From: Adineta steineri
Lineage: Eukaryota; Rotifera; Eurotatoria; Adinetida; Adinetidae
Length of the DNA: 64,000 nt
Reading direction: 5' to 3'
Assembly: GCA_905250115.1 (NCBI GenBank)
Contig: CAJNOI010000178.1
Span: forward strand, 62,001-126,000
Each line of letters opens with the position of its first letter. Position 1 is the stretch's first letter. The notes beneath the pieces are model-generated. The model was not told the origin of the DNA. It was given only the letters and a program-made list of their open reading frames with translations, and did no database searches. Positions 39,141 through 48,330 of this stretch are shown here, one piece after another. The position numbers and the translations under genes were made by a program.

Positions 39141-39704
39141 TTTCTTTTGTTTAGTTCCATGCATATAATTAGTATACAATTGGATTAGAACAATGATTTA
39201 ATTACTTAACTCTTGCTGGCAACTGAATATAATCAGTTCATATGTAGAATTGTTCCGTTTTGTATTATTGAGTTATGACATGTGATCTCAATACAGATGT
39301 ACATCTGGTATTTTAAATCAAAGGTTAGAAAAGTAATCATTCAAACAAAATCTAACAACAAAGAGATGTTCTCATTTGATTTATTACCATTCGATTTCTA
39401 TATAAAAAGTGATAGTTTACTTATATATGTGTATTCTCCGAATAGTAAATATATTCGTATTTTGCATTGATAATAAGAATCATAACTCAATTATCTTTTT
39501 TCTTTACTTATATTTTATTGAATGTATTATTTGTGAAACTTTATTATATGCGTATGTTGTTGATACAACAAGAATTTCTCTCTCATCGTGATCTAGGTTT
39601 TGACTGAGATAATTTCATCGACATATGTTATTTCTATATAAACAAAAACATGATATGAAGAAATTAGTTTGATCTAGATTCTTTTACAAGCATACATCTG
39701 CATT

Positions 39705-39768
39705 AGGGTGAGCGTGGATGTGAATATTAGTAATATACTTATGTCTAACACACCAGCCACGCCCTCAA
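39705..39768. repeat. GT/CA hairpin element (d)
   Basis: Starts AGGGTGAGCGTGGATGTGA, has an AT-rich loop, and ends ACACACCAGCCACGCCCTCAA. The termini AGGGTG and CGCCCT pair. Confidence 0.75.
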
Positions 39769-40088
39769 AATGATTATAATATTTAAAATAACAAATATAT
39801 CATAGATAACATGCAACAAATCCAAAGATGGGTCTTTGCTTTAAGCATATATTTTTCTATTCTACAAGAGAATTCAACTTTCAATAAATATTTATTTCTC
39901 GAGTTTATAAAGATGATCTTTGAAAAGTAAATCCATTTATTTCACGATTATTTTCCTAAATATTCTATATAGAATATCTATCAATTTTGTAATTTTCTCT
40001 GCATGTGTATACAGGAAAGATAAACATAAAAAATAAAATAGGATTTCACTCATTAATAAACAACAATATATGATGGACTATTCTAGGC

Positions 40089-40760
40089 TTTTTGCATGAT
40101 TTTAGTTCTTATTTTGACATAGATGCATGCTTTTAACTTTTTCTTCATCATTAATAGTTTTTAATGAACCCAGGTCGATGAATCCTATAACAGTATTCTA
40201 TGAGTTTCCAGTGAAAACACGTAGGAAACGCACCGTTTTTGGCAGGGACCCTGCCGGAAAATGCTAGGAATACGGCCCTGGAATCGGTTCCGGGTGGGAT
40301 CGAACGGATCTGGTAATCGAGTCTGTTCAACAAGAATACTGCTTCTATGAGGTCTCCAGAATACAACGGAACCGGCCGTTTCTGTGCTGGATTATTCGAC
40401 CTGGGATTTTTCCTTTTCTCTAATTTAAGCTGGAATCAACAAAACAACGCCTCGGAGAAGCGTATCAGCAGATCGCCTTCGTAAGTGATATTGGATTGTC
40501 GAATTAATTGACATCATTTTTTTACGTTTTAGCTCCAGCAATAACATGAGCAAGACCAGCTGAAGATACAGCAGGAGCGGCGGCTGAGAGGAGAACAGAC
40601 AATGGCTCATCTTCGACGTCTTGCCCGAGGACGTCGTTGACGTTTCCGATCAAGACGTGGGAGGCGTCAAAGGTGTCGACATTTGCAAAGACGTCAACGA
40701 TGTTCAAGATGTGAAGAACGACCAGTTATGGTGTTACCTGAGACATCAGAGGTTTGTATA
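40089..40760 (+). pseudogene. Arg-rich repeat unit, copy 1 (broken)
   Basis: Homologous to copy 2 (43808-44324) over 40165-40533 and to copy 3 at 40089-40168. A short exon from about 40432 (after CTAATTTAAG) encodes LESTKQRLGEAYQQIAF. It ends at 40480 with GTAAGT, and the acceptor ACGTTTTAG at 40524-40532 is shared by all three copies. The next exon reads LQQ-stop-HEQDQLKIQQERR, then LRRLARGRR-stop-RFRSRRGRRQR. Two in-frame stops replace codons that are open in the other copies. The unit is Arg-rich and predicted helical. The protein family is unknown. Confidence 0.5.
40151..40366 (-). other. conserved antisense frame, copy 1
   Basis: A 71-codon minus-strand frame (MYSGDLIEAVFLLNRLDYQ and following) inside repeat unit copy 1. 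A frame of matching sequence exists in copy 2 at 43790-44011. The plus strand has the same TAG in both copies, so minus is the better-kept reading direction. Whether it is translated is unknown. Confidence 0.35.
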
Positions 40761-42720
40761 TCTTGTAATTAATAATAAAAAATATTAGATTTGTGTTTTA
40801 GGATGAAGAATAAAAAAAGCACAAAAAATACAAAAAAAAATAAGCCACAAAACAAAAAAAAGAAAAAAAAAGGTTTGATTCCGTACTTTTATTTAATTAT
40901 TTAATTTTTGATATTGTTACAATGTCATTATTTGCACTTTCATGTAAGCAAATACAAATGTAAACAATTTTATCTAATCATGATTCATCAAGAACTGGTA
41001 TTTTTATAATTATATCAATAACAGGACAACTTCGTCAATTCGAAAATGAATTTTCTTCTATCGAAAATGCTATTGTTTATGCTATACAATCACAACGTTA
41101 TCGATTACCATTTTGTTAACCAAATAATATACAAACACATTTACCACTTGGTAATGATAAAAAAATGTAGGATTCGTTATAAATGAATTTAGTTTACAAC
41201 GCCTATGCTTTAAATTAATTAGTGATGCAGTTAAACAACAACAACAACGTTTATATATTTTACCAATAATGACACAAATTGATAAAATACAAACAACAAG
41301 AGTCTTATCAAAACATAAATCAAAAAGAAAATAATCAACTGATGTAAGTTAAAAGGAATTAAAAGAATATTACATAACTAGATTTCCCATTCGCACATCG
41401 CGTGAAAGAAACCAAACACACATATTATTTTTGCAGTAGAGTCAAGTAAGCTTGCCTATTAGACAGACGAGATAGTATTTCTGATCTGAATTGTTCAGTA
41501 CATTTTGATAAATTAGATTTTCTTAATAATACTGATAAAACTACAAAAAAGGTAAGAAGATAAAATAGTGATTATACCATGATGTGTGATTAAGACATCT
41601 GTTGCAAGTAATAAACATTTTCTTTTCAAACCTGAATTAAAAAATTTGAATGTCATACATATTTTGTTTTTTTTTATCTCTTTAGCCATTACTTGCATCT
41701 CCATCGGCAATAAATTCATCTATAAATATCCTACCGGCTACTACTACAACTAATTCATCAATCGTTCCAACATCATCTAGTCTAGCATCAAGTAGTGTAT
41801 TTAATGATTCAATTGATCATGTCTGAATATCATTTCCTGAACTTACACATCATACACATTCAACATCGAATTCTTCGAAACGACTACGTTCAAGTACAAC
41901 TGGTCAAACCAAACTACTACAGCACCTAAAAACCTTTTCTCATATACACGTTATGACTGGAATTCTTTTTCAACATTATCACCTGTGATTCTTGTTTGGT
42001 TTTGTGTTATTAATCGTATACAAAAACCAGTAGAAACCGTTCTTCACAACAAGCGTTAAAAACGTCTTGATGATATTCTAGCTTTTTTCTTATTGAAACG
42101 AAACCAGTATCAATTTTATCACAAAGTAAACTCTATGAATTATTCATTACAAAAACAAAATATCTTTTTTCAGATCCTGTTTATCAACTTGTTGCTGAAT
42201 TTCGTAAACAACTTAATCGTAATACTCAAATTAATATGAATCTTCAACCAAATATTATACCAGAGTTGCAAATACTTAAACAAGCTTTACATGTATCATG
42301 TCGTGAATGGACTCGAACAATTCAACAACAACCACATAAAATTATTGTTCAACTACTTTCTTTTGACCAAAGGTATGACGGAATATGTAAAAGAAAGAAA
42401 AAGAGATATGTGCTATTATGAGAACGAACAAACATATCGGAGTTGAATGGTCATTGTTTTCTTTCGTACTTGATTGACCCTTCAATATCTATTGGTAGTG
42501 AAAACAGAGGTAACTTTTACATTTAATATTCTATATTTTTGAATATTTTTAACCATTTTAAATTTGTATTATAGATAATTAAATTCACCGGTATCATGTA
42601 AGTAAGAACCTTTTTATATTTTCTTTTTTTTACCTAATGAATAAGTGATTGCGAGTCTTTTTTTATAACTAATTGAATACTTATATTTATTATTTTCAGT
42701 ATTACCATGTGTCATGATGG
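40761..42720 (+). pseudogene. degenerate multi-exon gene, family unknown
   Basis: Coding-like islands separated by stops and frame changes. The first, after an acceptor near 41024, reads GQLRQFENEFSSIENAIVYA and stops. Further islands are FVINEFSLQRLCFKLISDAV at about 41173 and a Ser/Thr-rich island from 41686. Then come FSYTRYDWNSFSTLSPVIL in a shifted frame, and near 42175 DPVYQLVAEFRKQLNRNT to FDQR. Acceptor-like sites precede several islands, so it was once a spliced gene. Stops inside the islands indicate decay. No family is recognised. Short exon-like pieces at 42575-42598 and 42702-42737 may or may not belong to it. Confidence 0.4.
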
Positions 42721-42981
42721 ACATCCCTCCGTCATTGTAAGTTTAATATTAAAGGGATTTTAACGTACATATATTTTCTTTTTTTAATCTTCTTTCATGC
42801 TTTCTGTGTACCTATTGCGCTATACTCTACGTATAAACACATATCTTAGCTAGTTGTGATGTTAGATTTTTTTATTCTTTTTCTATTAGTGTTTGTTAGA
42901 ATGCTTAACTATTATTTTTTTTGCTTTTTCAGAATGCCTCACCTCGTTGAGATAAGAATTAGTTGGAAAAAAAAGATAGAA

Positions 42982-43307
42982 TTTTTGCATGGTTTTAGCT
43001 CTTTTATTTTCACAATGCTGCATGCTTTTAACCTATTTCTTAGTATTAATATTTTTTAATGAATTTTTTTTTAATTTTAGCCCAAATCCGACCAATAAAA
43101 GTTGGCGGAATGTCAAAGAGAAATAGCTCGGGTGAGTGATTTCGCCATTTCTAAAATAATTAAAATTATTTTTCTACGTTTTAGTTGGAGCAAAAGGTCG
43201 CCCGATTGGAACAACAACCCCGAAGGTATAATGAGGATCCAAGAAGACGGGCGGCCAGAACGAGAGCTCGTCTTCTACGTCTGCTTTGGGGCAATTATTT
43301 AATCTAG
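42982..43307 (+). CDS. Arg-rich repeat unit, copy 3
   Basis: Its first ~80 bp (42982-43062) match 40089-40168 of copy 1; the middle segment with the antisense frame is missing. The coding part has an exon ending at 43131 (KLAECQREIAR), an intron 43132-43184 and an exon 43185-43307 (LEQKVARLEQQPRRYNEDP, then RRRAARTRARLLRLLWGN, stop TAG). The start is not resolved because a stop lies just upstream of KLAEC unless another exon is used. The product would be a short, very basic helical protein. I do not recognise the family. Whether this unit or copy 2 is functional is open. Confidence 0.4.
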
Positions 43308-43544
43308 CCCATCAAAAAAATTTATTCTCATTTTTCTTTTTTTGTATATAAATTTAGTTAATTTTTTTTGTAATAAATAACATGAGAATAAATTACTTCG
43401 TTGTTTGTTTTATAATTCTCATTGAATAAGAACGAGAATCAAAAGAGTTGTATGATAGTAAAGCTTTAACATTATGAGATGATAGTATGATTTTAATTGG
43501 TTTACTTGTTGGTCTTAATATATTACATTTTAATTTTTGTATAA

Positions 43545-43607
43545 AAGGGTGTGTGTGTGTGTGTTCAATATCATCACACTCACCCACACCCACATCCACA
43601 CCCTTGA
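43545..43607. repeat. GT/CA hairpin element (e)
   Basis: Left arm AAGGGTGTGTGTGTGTGTG, loop TTCAATATCATC, right arm of CACACTCACCCACACCC then ACATCCACACCCTTGA. It directly abuts direct repeat R1 at 43604. Confidence 0.8.
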
Positions 43608-43739
43608 TGTCGAAAAGCTACTATAAAAAATAATAGATTTACTCTTCAAATTTATTCTATTCATATTCGTCCATTTATTCATTTAAAAAAAAAGATCCGT
43701 AAGGTAAAATGTAGTATAAATTGATACAACAACAAAACC
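43604..43739. repeat. direct repeat R1
   Basis: About 136 bp beginning TTGATGTCGAAAAGCTAC and ending TTGATACAACAACAAAACC. It matches R2 at 44661-44797 at an estimated 85-90%. Conserved blocks include TTTACTCTTCAAATTT and AGGTAAAATGTAGTATAAAT. Confidence 0.8.
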
Positions 43740-43744
43740 ATCTT

Positions 43745-43808
43745 CAGGGTGTGGGTGTATGGGTCATACAGTCTTCTATTTATTCACACCTACCCACGCC
43801 CACCCTCA
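43745..43808. repeat. GT/CA hairpin element (f)
   Basis: Left arm CAGGGTGTGGGTGTATGGGT with three GGG runs, AT-rich loop, right arm TTCACACCTACCCACGCCC then ACCCTCAA. Its left end abuts R1 and its right end is the first base of homology between repeat copy 2 and copy 1. Confidence 0.8.
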
Positions 43809-44011
43809 ATGAACTCAGGTCGATGATTCCTATAACAGTATTCTATAAGTTTCCAGTGAAAACACTCAGGAAACGCACAGTTTCTGGCAGGAACCCTACC
43901 GGAAAATGCTAGGAATACGGCCCGGGAATTGGTTCCGGATGGAATCGAACGGATCTGGTAATCGGGTCTGTTCAACGAGAATACTGCTTCTATGAAGTCT
44001 TTAGAATACAA
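43790..44011 (-). other. conserved antisense frame, copy 2
   Basis: 73-codon minus-strand frame (MYSKDFIEAVFSLNRPDYQ and following) matching the copy 1 frame at 40151-40366. About eleven residues of ~66 differ and there is no frameshift. The last codons run into hairpin (f). The coding status is uncertain. Confidence 0.35.
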
Positions 44012-44324
44012 CGGAACCCGCCGTTTCTGTGCTGGATTGTTCGATCTGGGAATTTTTCTTCTCTCTAATTTTAACCAAAATCAACAGAACAACGCCTCGG
44101 AGAAGTCTACGAGCAGATCGCCCTCGTAAGTAATTATACGATTGCTAAAATATTTGAATTATTTTTCTACGTTTTAGTTAGAGCAAAAGGTCGCCCGTTC
44201 AGAACAACAACTCCAAAGGTATAATGACGGTTTAAGAAGACGGGCGGCCAGAACAAAAGCTCGTCTTCTACGTCTTCATCGTGGAGAGCGGAGACGTAGA
44301 AGACGCCGAGCAACAATAAATTAA
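43808..44324 (+). CDS. Arg-rich repeat unit, copy 2
   Basis: Near-full copy related to 40165-40533. The exon ending at 44125 encodes RLGEVYEQIAL. A 52-bp intron (44126-44177) with the conserved CTACGTTTTAG acceptor follows, then an exon 44178-44324 encoding LEQKVARSEQQLQRYNDGL, RRRAARTKARLLRLHRGE and an Arg run, stop TAA. The exon reads cleanly as a basic amphipathic helix, so this is the best candidate for an intact copy. The upstream exon is not found: the acceptor used in copy 1 (TTTAAG) is TTTTAACC here. Function unknown. Confidence 0.4.
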
Positions 44325-44340
44325 GTAAAGTATGTCTTTC

Positions 44341-45021
44341 ATTAAATGTCTTAAAATATTTTATTTGCTTTTTAGATTTAAAACAACAAAAAAATTAAAA
44401 AAAATGATGGGTATGCATCTATAGCTCATTTACATCAAAGCCCAACCAATGATAGAGCTGCATATTCCATAATTCCGTTACAGCAATGAATGAAACACTT
44501 TTACTTTCATCATTTGGTTAATTACTAATTGATGATAACATGATGCATTCGAGCTTTACATTCAACAGCAAATAATTAAAAGATTTTCAAATATTCTTAA
44601 TTTTATTTGAAAACTCTATTATTCTATACGATGGTTTTAGAAAATATTTTTATTTTAAAATTGATGTTTAAAATCTACGATAAAAAAAAATAAATTTACT
44701 CTTCAAATTTCTTTTATTCATATTCGCCCGTTTATTTATTTAAAAAAAAAAGATCTGTAAGGTAAAATGTAGTATAAATTGATACAACAACAAAGCAAAA
44801 CGACGAAAAAAAAGGGAAGGATCATTCTAGAAATATAAGTATGGAATGACTCTATAAATTCCATATTTATCTGCATATATATATTACGGAAAATAAACAG
44901 AAAATAAAAATAAATGACAATAATAAACGATAAATATTTTAATTTTGTATTGCACATACATACATACATCCACAAAATCTATTACAATGAATACTAATTC
45001 TTACGAATATATACTGTTATC
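44341..45021. other. spacer and alpha-SNAP 3' flank
   Basis: AT-rich; holds direct repeat R2. No gene seen. Confidence 0.5.
44661..44797. repeat. direct repeat R2
   Basis: Second copy of R1, about 1,057 bp to the right, 225 bp beyond the alpha-SNAP stop codon. R1 and R2 follow the Arg-rich units copy 3 and copy 2 at similar distances (about 300-340 bp), which fits tandem duplication of a unit of about 1.1 kb. Confidence 0.75.
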
Positions 45022-45962
45022 TTATTTGAGATCAACATCTCCATTAATCTTTTTTCCAATATCATCAATCATAGAACGAAATATTCGATCAGCACGTAAT
45101 GTTGTTAATGGTGTATCATCAAAATGTTTTAAAAATGCTTCTTTATTTTGTTCTTCAATATCAACCATTAATTGACGAACTAATTTAACTTCAAGTGAAC
45201 GTTCTTCAAATAATGGATTATCATTTAAATATCGACTGAGTGCTGTATTTGCATTTTCAATATCGATACATAACGCACACATAGCTGCTCTATAAAACAA
45301 AAAGAAATATATTTAAATGATTAAAAAGAAATAGAAATAGAAATTAAGTACCTTAACCAATAATCTTTAGATGTAAATTTAAGCATAGCATCATCTTTTG
45401 TTTTATCAGCCATTTCTTCATATTCTTGTTGTGCATCAATAAATTGATGTTGAAGTACAAGTGTTTCAGCTATTTTCTTTTGTGTTCTATTTGCAGCTGC
45501 TTTTTGTCCTTCTTGTTTTAAAAATCGATATGCTTCGCGTAAACATTTTATCATATTTTCATGATCATTCATTTGTTCATATAATTCAGCAACTTTTTCT
45601 AATACTTGTGATGCCATTGTCCATTTACCTTGACTCATATGTAATTCAGCTGCACGTGTTAATGGTGATACAGCTTGAGGTAAATCAAACATTTTATATG
45701 ATGATGATATTGATTCATACATTTGAGCTTTTTCATAATCTTCTGTACTTAAATCTAATGCTCGTTTATAAGCTTCAACCGACATTGGATAATCACCTTC
45801 AGCTTTTGCTGCATTTCCAGCTTGAATATAAAGTTCTCGAGCATCGTCAGTTGTTCCACTACCTGTTCCAATGATACGTTGAAAAAAACCATTAGCTGAT
45901 TTAGCTTTTTTATTGGCGTCAGCCATTAATTGAGCAGCTGATTTATTAGTTCCGCTAGCCAT
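45022..45962 (-). CDS. NAPA: alpha-SNAP
   Basis: Two exons (45352-45962, 45022-45289) give 292 aa, the usual alpha/beta-SNAP length. It is the adaptor that recruits NSF to SNARE complexes for disassembly after membrane fusion. The TPR-like helical repeats are intact (RELYIQAGNAAKAEGDYPMS, AYKRALDLSTEDY, LREAYRFLKQEGQ). The C-terminal region reads DDTPLTTLRADRIFRSM, and the last residues (GDVDLK) end in the hydrophobic-acidic pattern that stimulates NSF. The Ala-rich N terminus with GFFQR matches the membrane-attachment loop. Minus strand, 140 bp from the end of the TFIIS gene, same orientation. Confidence 0.93.
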
Positions 45963-46103
45963 GAATAATTAATCTGAAAAAAAAGAATGAAAAATATTCT
46001 ATTTTGATTATGATATCTCAGATATATTTAAACAGAATAATTCTAATTACAAAAAAAAAAGAAAAAAAGTCAATATCCGATAGACGGACGAGCTTATTTT
46101 GAT

Positions 46104-47433
46104 TTACATCTAAATAAAATAACAAAAATAGAATTTATTTAATGAAATAATTCGTGGTTTTTTGTTTTACCTTCCAACGATTTCCACAATTTTTACATAA
46201 AACAAATAAAGTCATTGGCTCATCAGCACTACGAGTTTGAGCTTCTGTGTATGCACAATTATTGTGTTTACATCTGAAAATATTCTTCTATATATTATAT
46301 TTATTAATTTAAATGAATTTATTTTACCGTCGACATTGAATAAGATCAGTGCCCACACCTTCATCTGTTGCAAGTTGATATTCATTGATGGCTAAATCTG
46401 TTAATTTTGATCGTTCTTGTTTTAATGCATCACTAGCCATTTCCTATATTTACAAAAAAAAAGTATTTATTGAAAGAAAAAAAACAAAATAAAACAAACT
46501 TCAGCAGTAAGTACAGCTAATCTTTCAGGTGTTATTATACCGAGAAGAACATTGATACGAAGATTTGGATTTTTTGCATCTTTTAAATTAGAAATACGAC
46601 TACGAATACGATTACGATATTTAACACCTGTATCTCTAAGTTCTTTATAAATTGCTAAAAAAGAAAATAAAAGAAAACAATTGAAATTTGAAATAAAGAA
46701 AACAAAAATAGTTACCATCTTCAACTCGTGCAGCTAATTCTACTGGATCAGCAGATCCTTCAGGTAGTTCAACCATTGAAAGTGCTCCAGCTAAGAGATC
46801 ACGTGATTTTAAACTAAAATTACAAATAAATATATATTCTGATGCATAGTTATTAACTCATTCTTACCGAACTTCATCTTCTGTATGTAAAGCTGTAAAA
46901 CTTTGTGATGATGAAGCTTTTTGAGATGGTTGTCGTTCAATTGATTTATTTGAATCGATATTTTTTCCACTATTTACATTTATTTCCTGAGAACTTTGAC
47001 TACTATTATTATTTGATGATGTTGATGTTTGTTTTTCATCTTTAGTTGTTGGTACTGATGTCGATTCTTCAAAAACAAATAAAAATTATACGATAAGTAG
47101 ATATATATTTAAATGATAAATAACAAACCAGGTACAAGTTTTTTCCAATTTTTCAAAAGACTTTTAGCGACAGTTGATAAATCTTCATTAGCAATTAATC
47201 GTCGTAAATTGTTTACAGTTTTTCCAATACCAGTTTTTTGAAGTATAGTAAGTGTTATACGTGATTCTTGTAAACGAACAAGTAAATCTCTAGCAATACT
47301 TTCATCCTATATATATATATATTTATTTACATAAAAGATAAATAATCAATCATATAAATGAACATACAACATCGGATTTATCAATCATTTTTTGTAATTT
47401 TCGATTAATTTTTACAATTTCTTCTTCAGCCAT
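46104..47433 (-). CDS. TCEA1: transcription elongation factor TFIIS
   Basis: Eight exons, in coding order: 47368-47433, 47129-47306, 46868-47066, 46716-46813, 46500-46654, 46328-46443, 46171-46273, 46104-46109. They give about 306 aa (vertebrate TCEA1 is 301). TFIIS binds stalled RNA polymerase II and stimulates transcript cleavage. Domain I (LW/TFIIS N) covers ~residues 1-80, a Ser-rich linker follows, domain II includes [17 protein letters not shown], and the C-terminal zinc ribbon has [12 protein letters not shown] with the catalytic [10 protein letters not shown] loop. The last exon as I place it is six bases (Met-stop), giving WKM. If the final intron is retained, the protein instead ends [13 protein letters not shown]. 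Either way the usual WKFC end is altered. Confidence 0.92.
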
Positions 47434-48330
47434 ATTTCCTACTGGTATTAGAATCGATCTCTAAAAATAAATAAAAAGTAGCTTATTTGATCAAGTTTTG
47501 TTTTGTTTTTTAAAAGACATACTTGCTTGCTTGTCTGTCTGTTCTTCAAGACTGATTAGTCAAAAAATAAAATTAGTCATTGAGTCTCTTGTCAAAAATT
47601 TTCGAATTATTAAACAATTTTATTTGATAAAAATATCAAAAATAAAATAATTACTAAAATAATGAATTCTATTAGAAAAAAACTTTTAACAATAAACAGA
47701 TGGCGTTAGTAGTAAGTTCAGATAAAGGTTTATGAGAAAATATTTCATTCGTTCATTTATAATTAATTTCCGATCGATAATCAATCAGTTAATATTGTAA
47801 TTTAAATAAATTAATCAAGAATCTTTATGAATTTGTCTAATATTTTAATAGATATTATCATTGATGATAATAATTCAATAAAAAGATGAGAATAATTTTG
47901 ATAAGTATGTTGAATCAATTATTATCGTATATATTACAGACATTAAATTGCACGAGATGACATCTACATATGTCGAGTTGAACACAAAAAAATGACACTT
48001 ATATTACGATACATGAAGTATTCTATGTATCTGATCAAACTTCATATGAAATTTCAAAAATAGAACAAAACAAAAAGAAACTCATAATAGTTCATATATT
48101 TCATTGTTCAATAGTCGATAGAATATAGAAATTTTAATAATAAAAATATTTTTCTTGATGTTAATTTACATAAAATAAATCGTTTGTTTGCAAACATCAC
48201 ACTCGTCTTATGTATAAACAAAACGAAAGAGAAAAAAAAGAGATTAGAGCGGACATGATTTAACTTCAGCGAACGCGAACGATGACCATCAATAAGCAAC
48301 GATTTAGTTACTATTATTCATTCATATACA
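47434..48330. other. divergent spacer TFIIS/chitinase
   Basis: Upstream regions of TFIIS (minus) and the chitinase (plus). The minus frame at 48108-48299 is not supported. Nothing else seen. Confidence 0.5.

Larger units (their letters stand above)
38748..40088. other. T3 downstream spacer
   Basis: Contains hairpins (c) and (d). The short plus-strand frames at 39282-39591 show no splice or homology support. Confidence 0.5.

Noticed and set aside
42575..42737. Two short exon-like pieces that together would read like the start of a PITH domain (IIKFTGI, then ITMCHDGHPSVI)
   Set aside because: The similarity is a few residues, flanking exons do not fit the family and phases upstream fail; too weak to call.
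30364..43808. Interpreting the GT/CA hairpins as a CRISPR array or as tRNA genes
   Set aside because: They are widely spaced, with no constant repeat/spacer period and no cloverleaf or promoter boxes.
43604..44797. Reading R1 and R2 as LTRs of a 1.2-kb retroelement
   Set aside because: No TG..CA ends, no primer-binding site or polypurine tract, and each repeat better fits the 3' flank of a tandemly duplicated unit.
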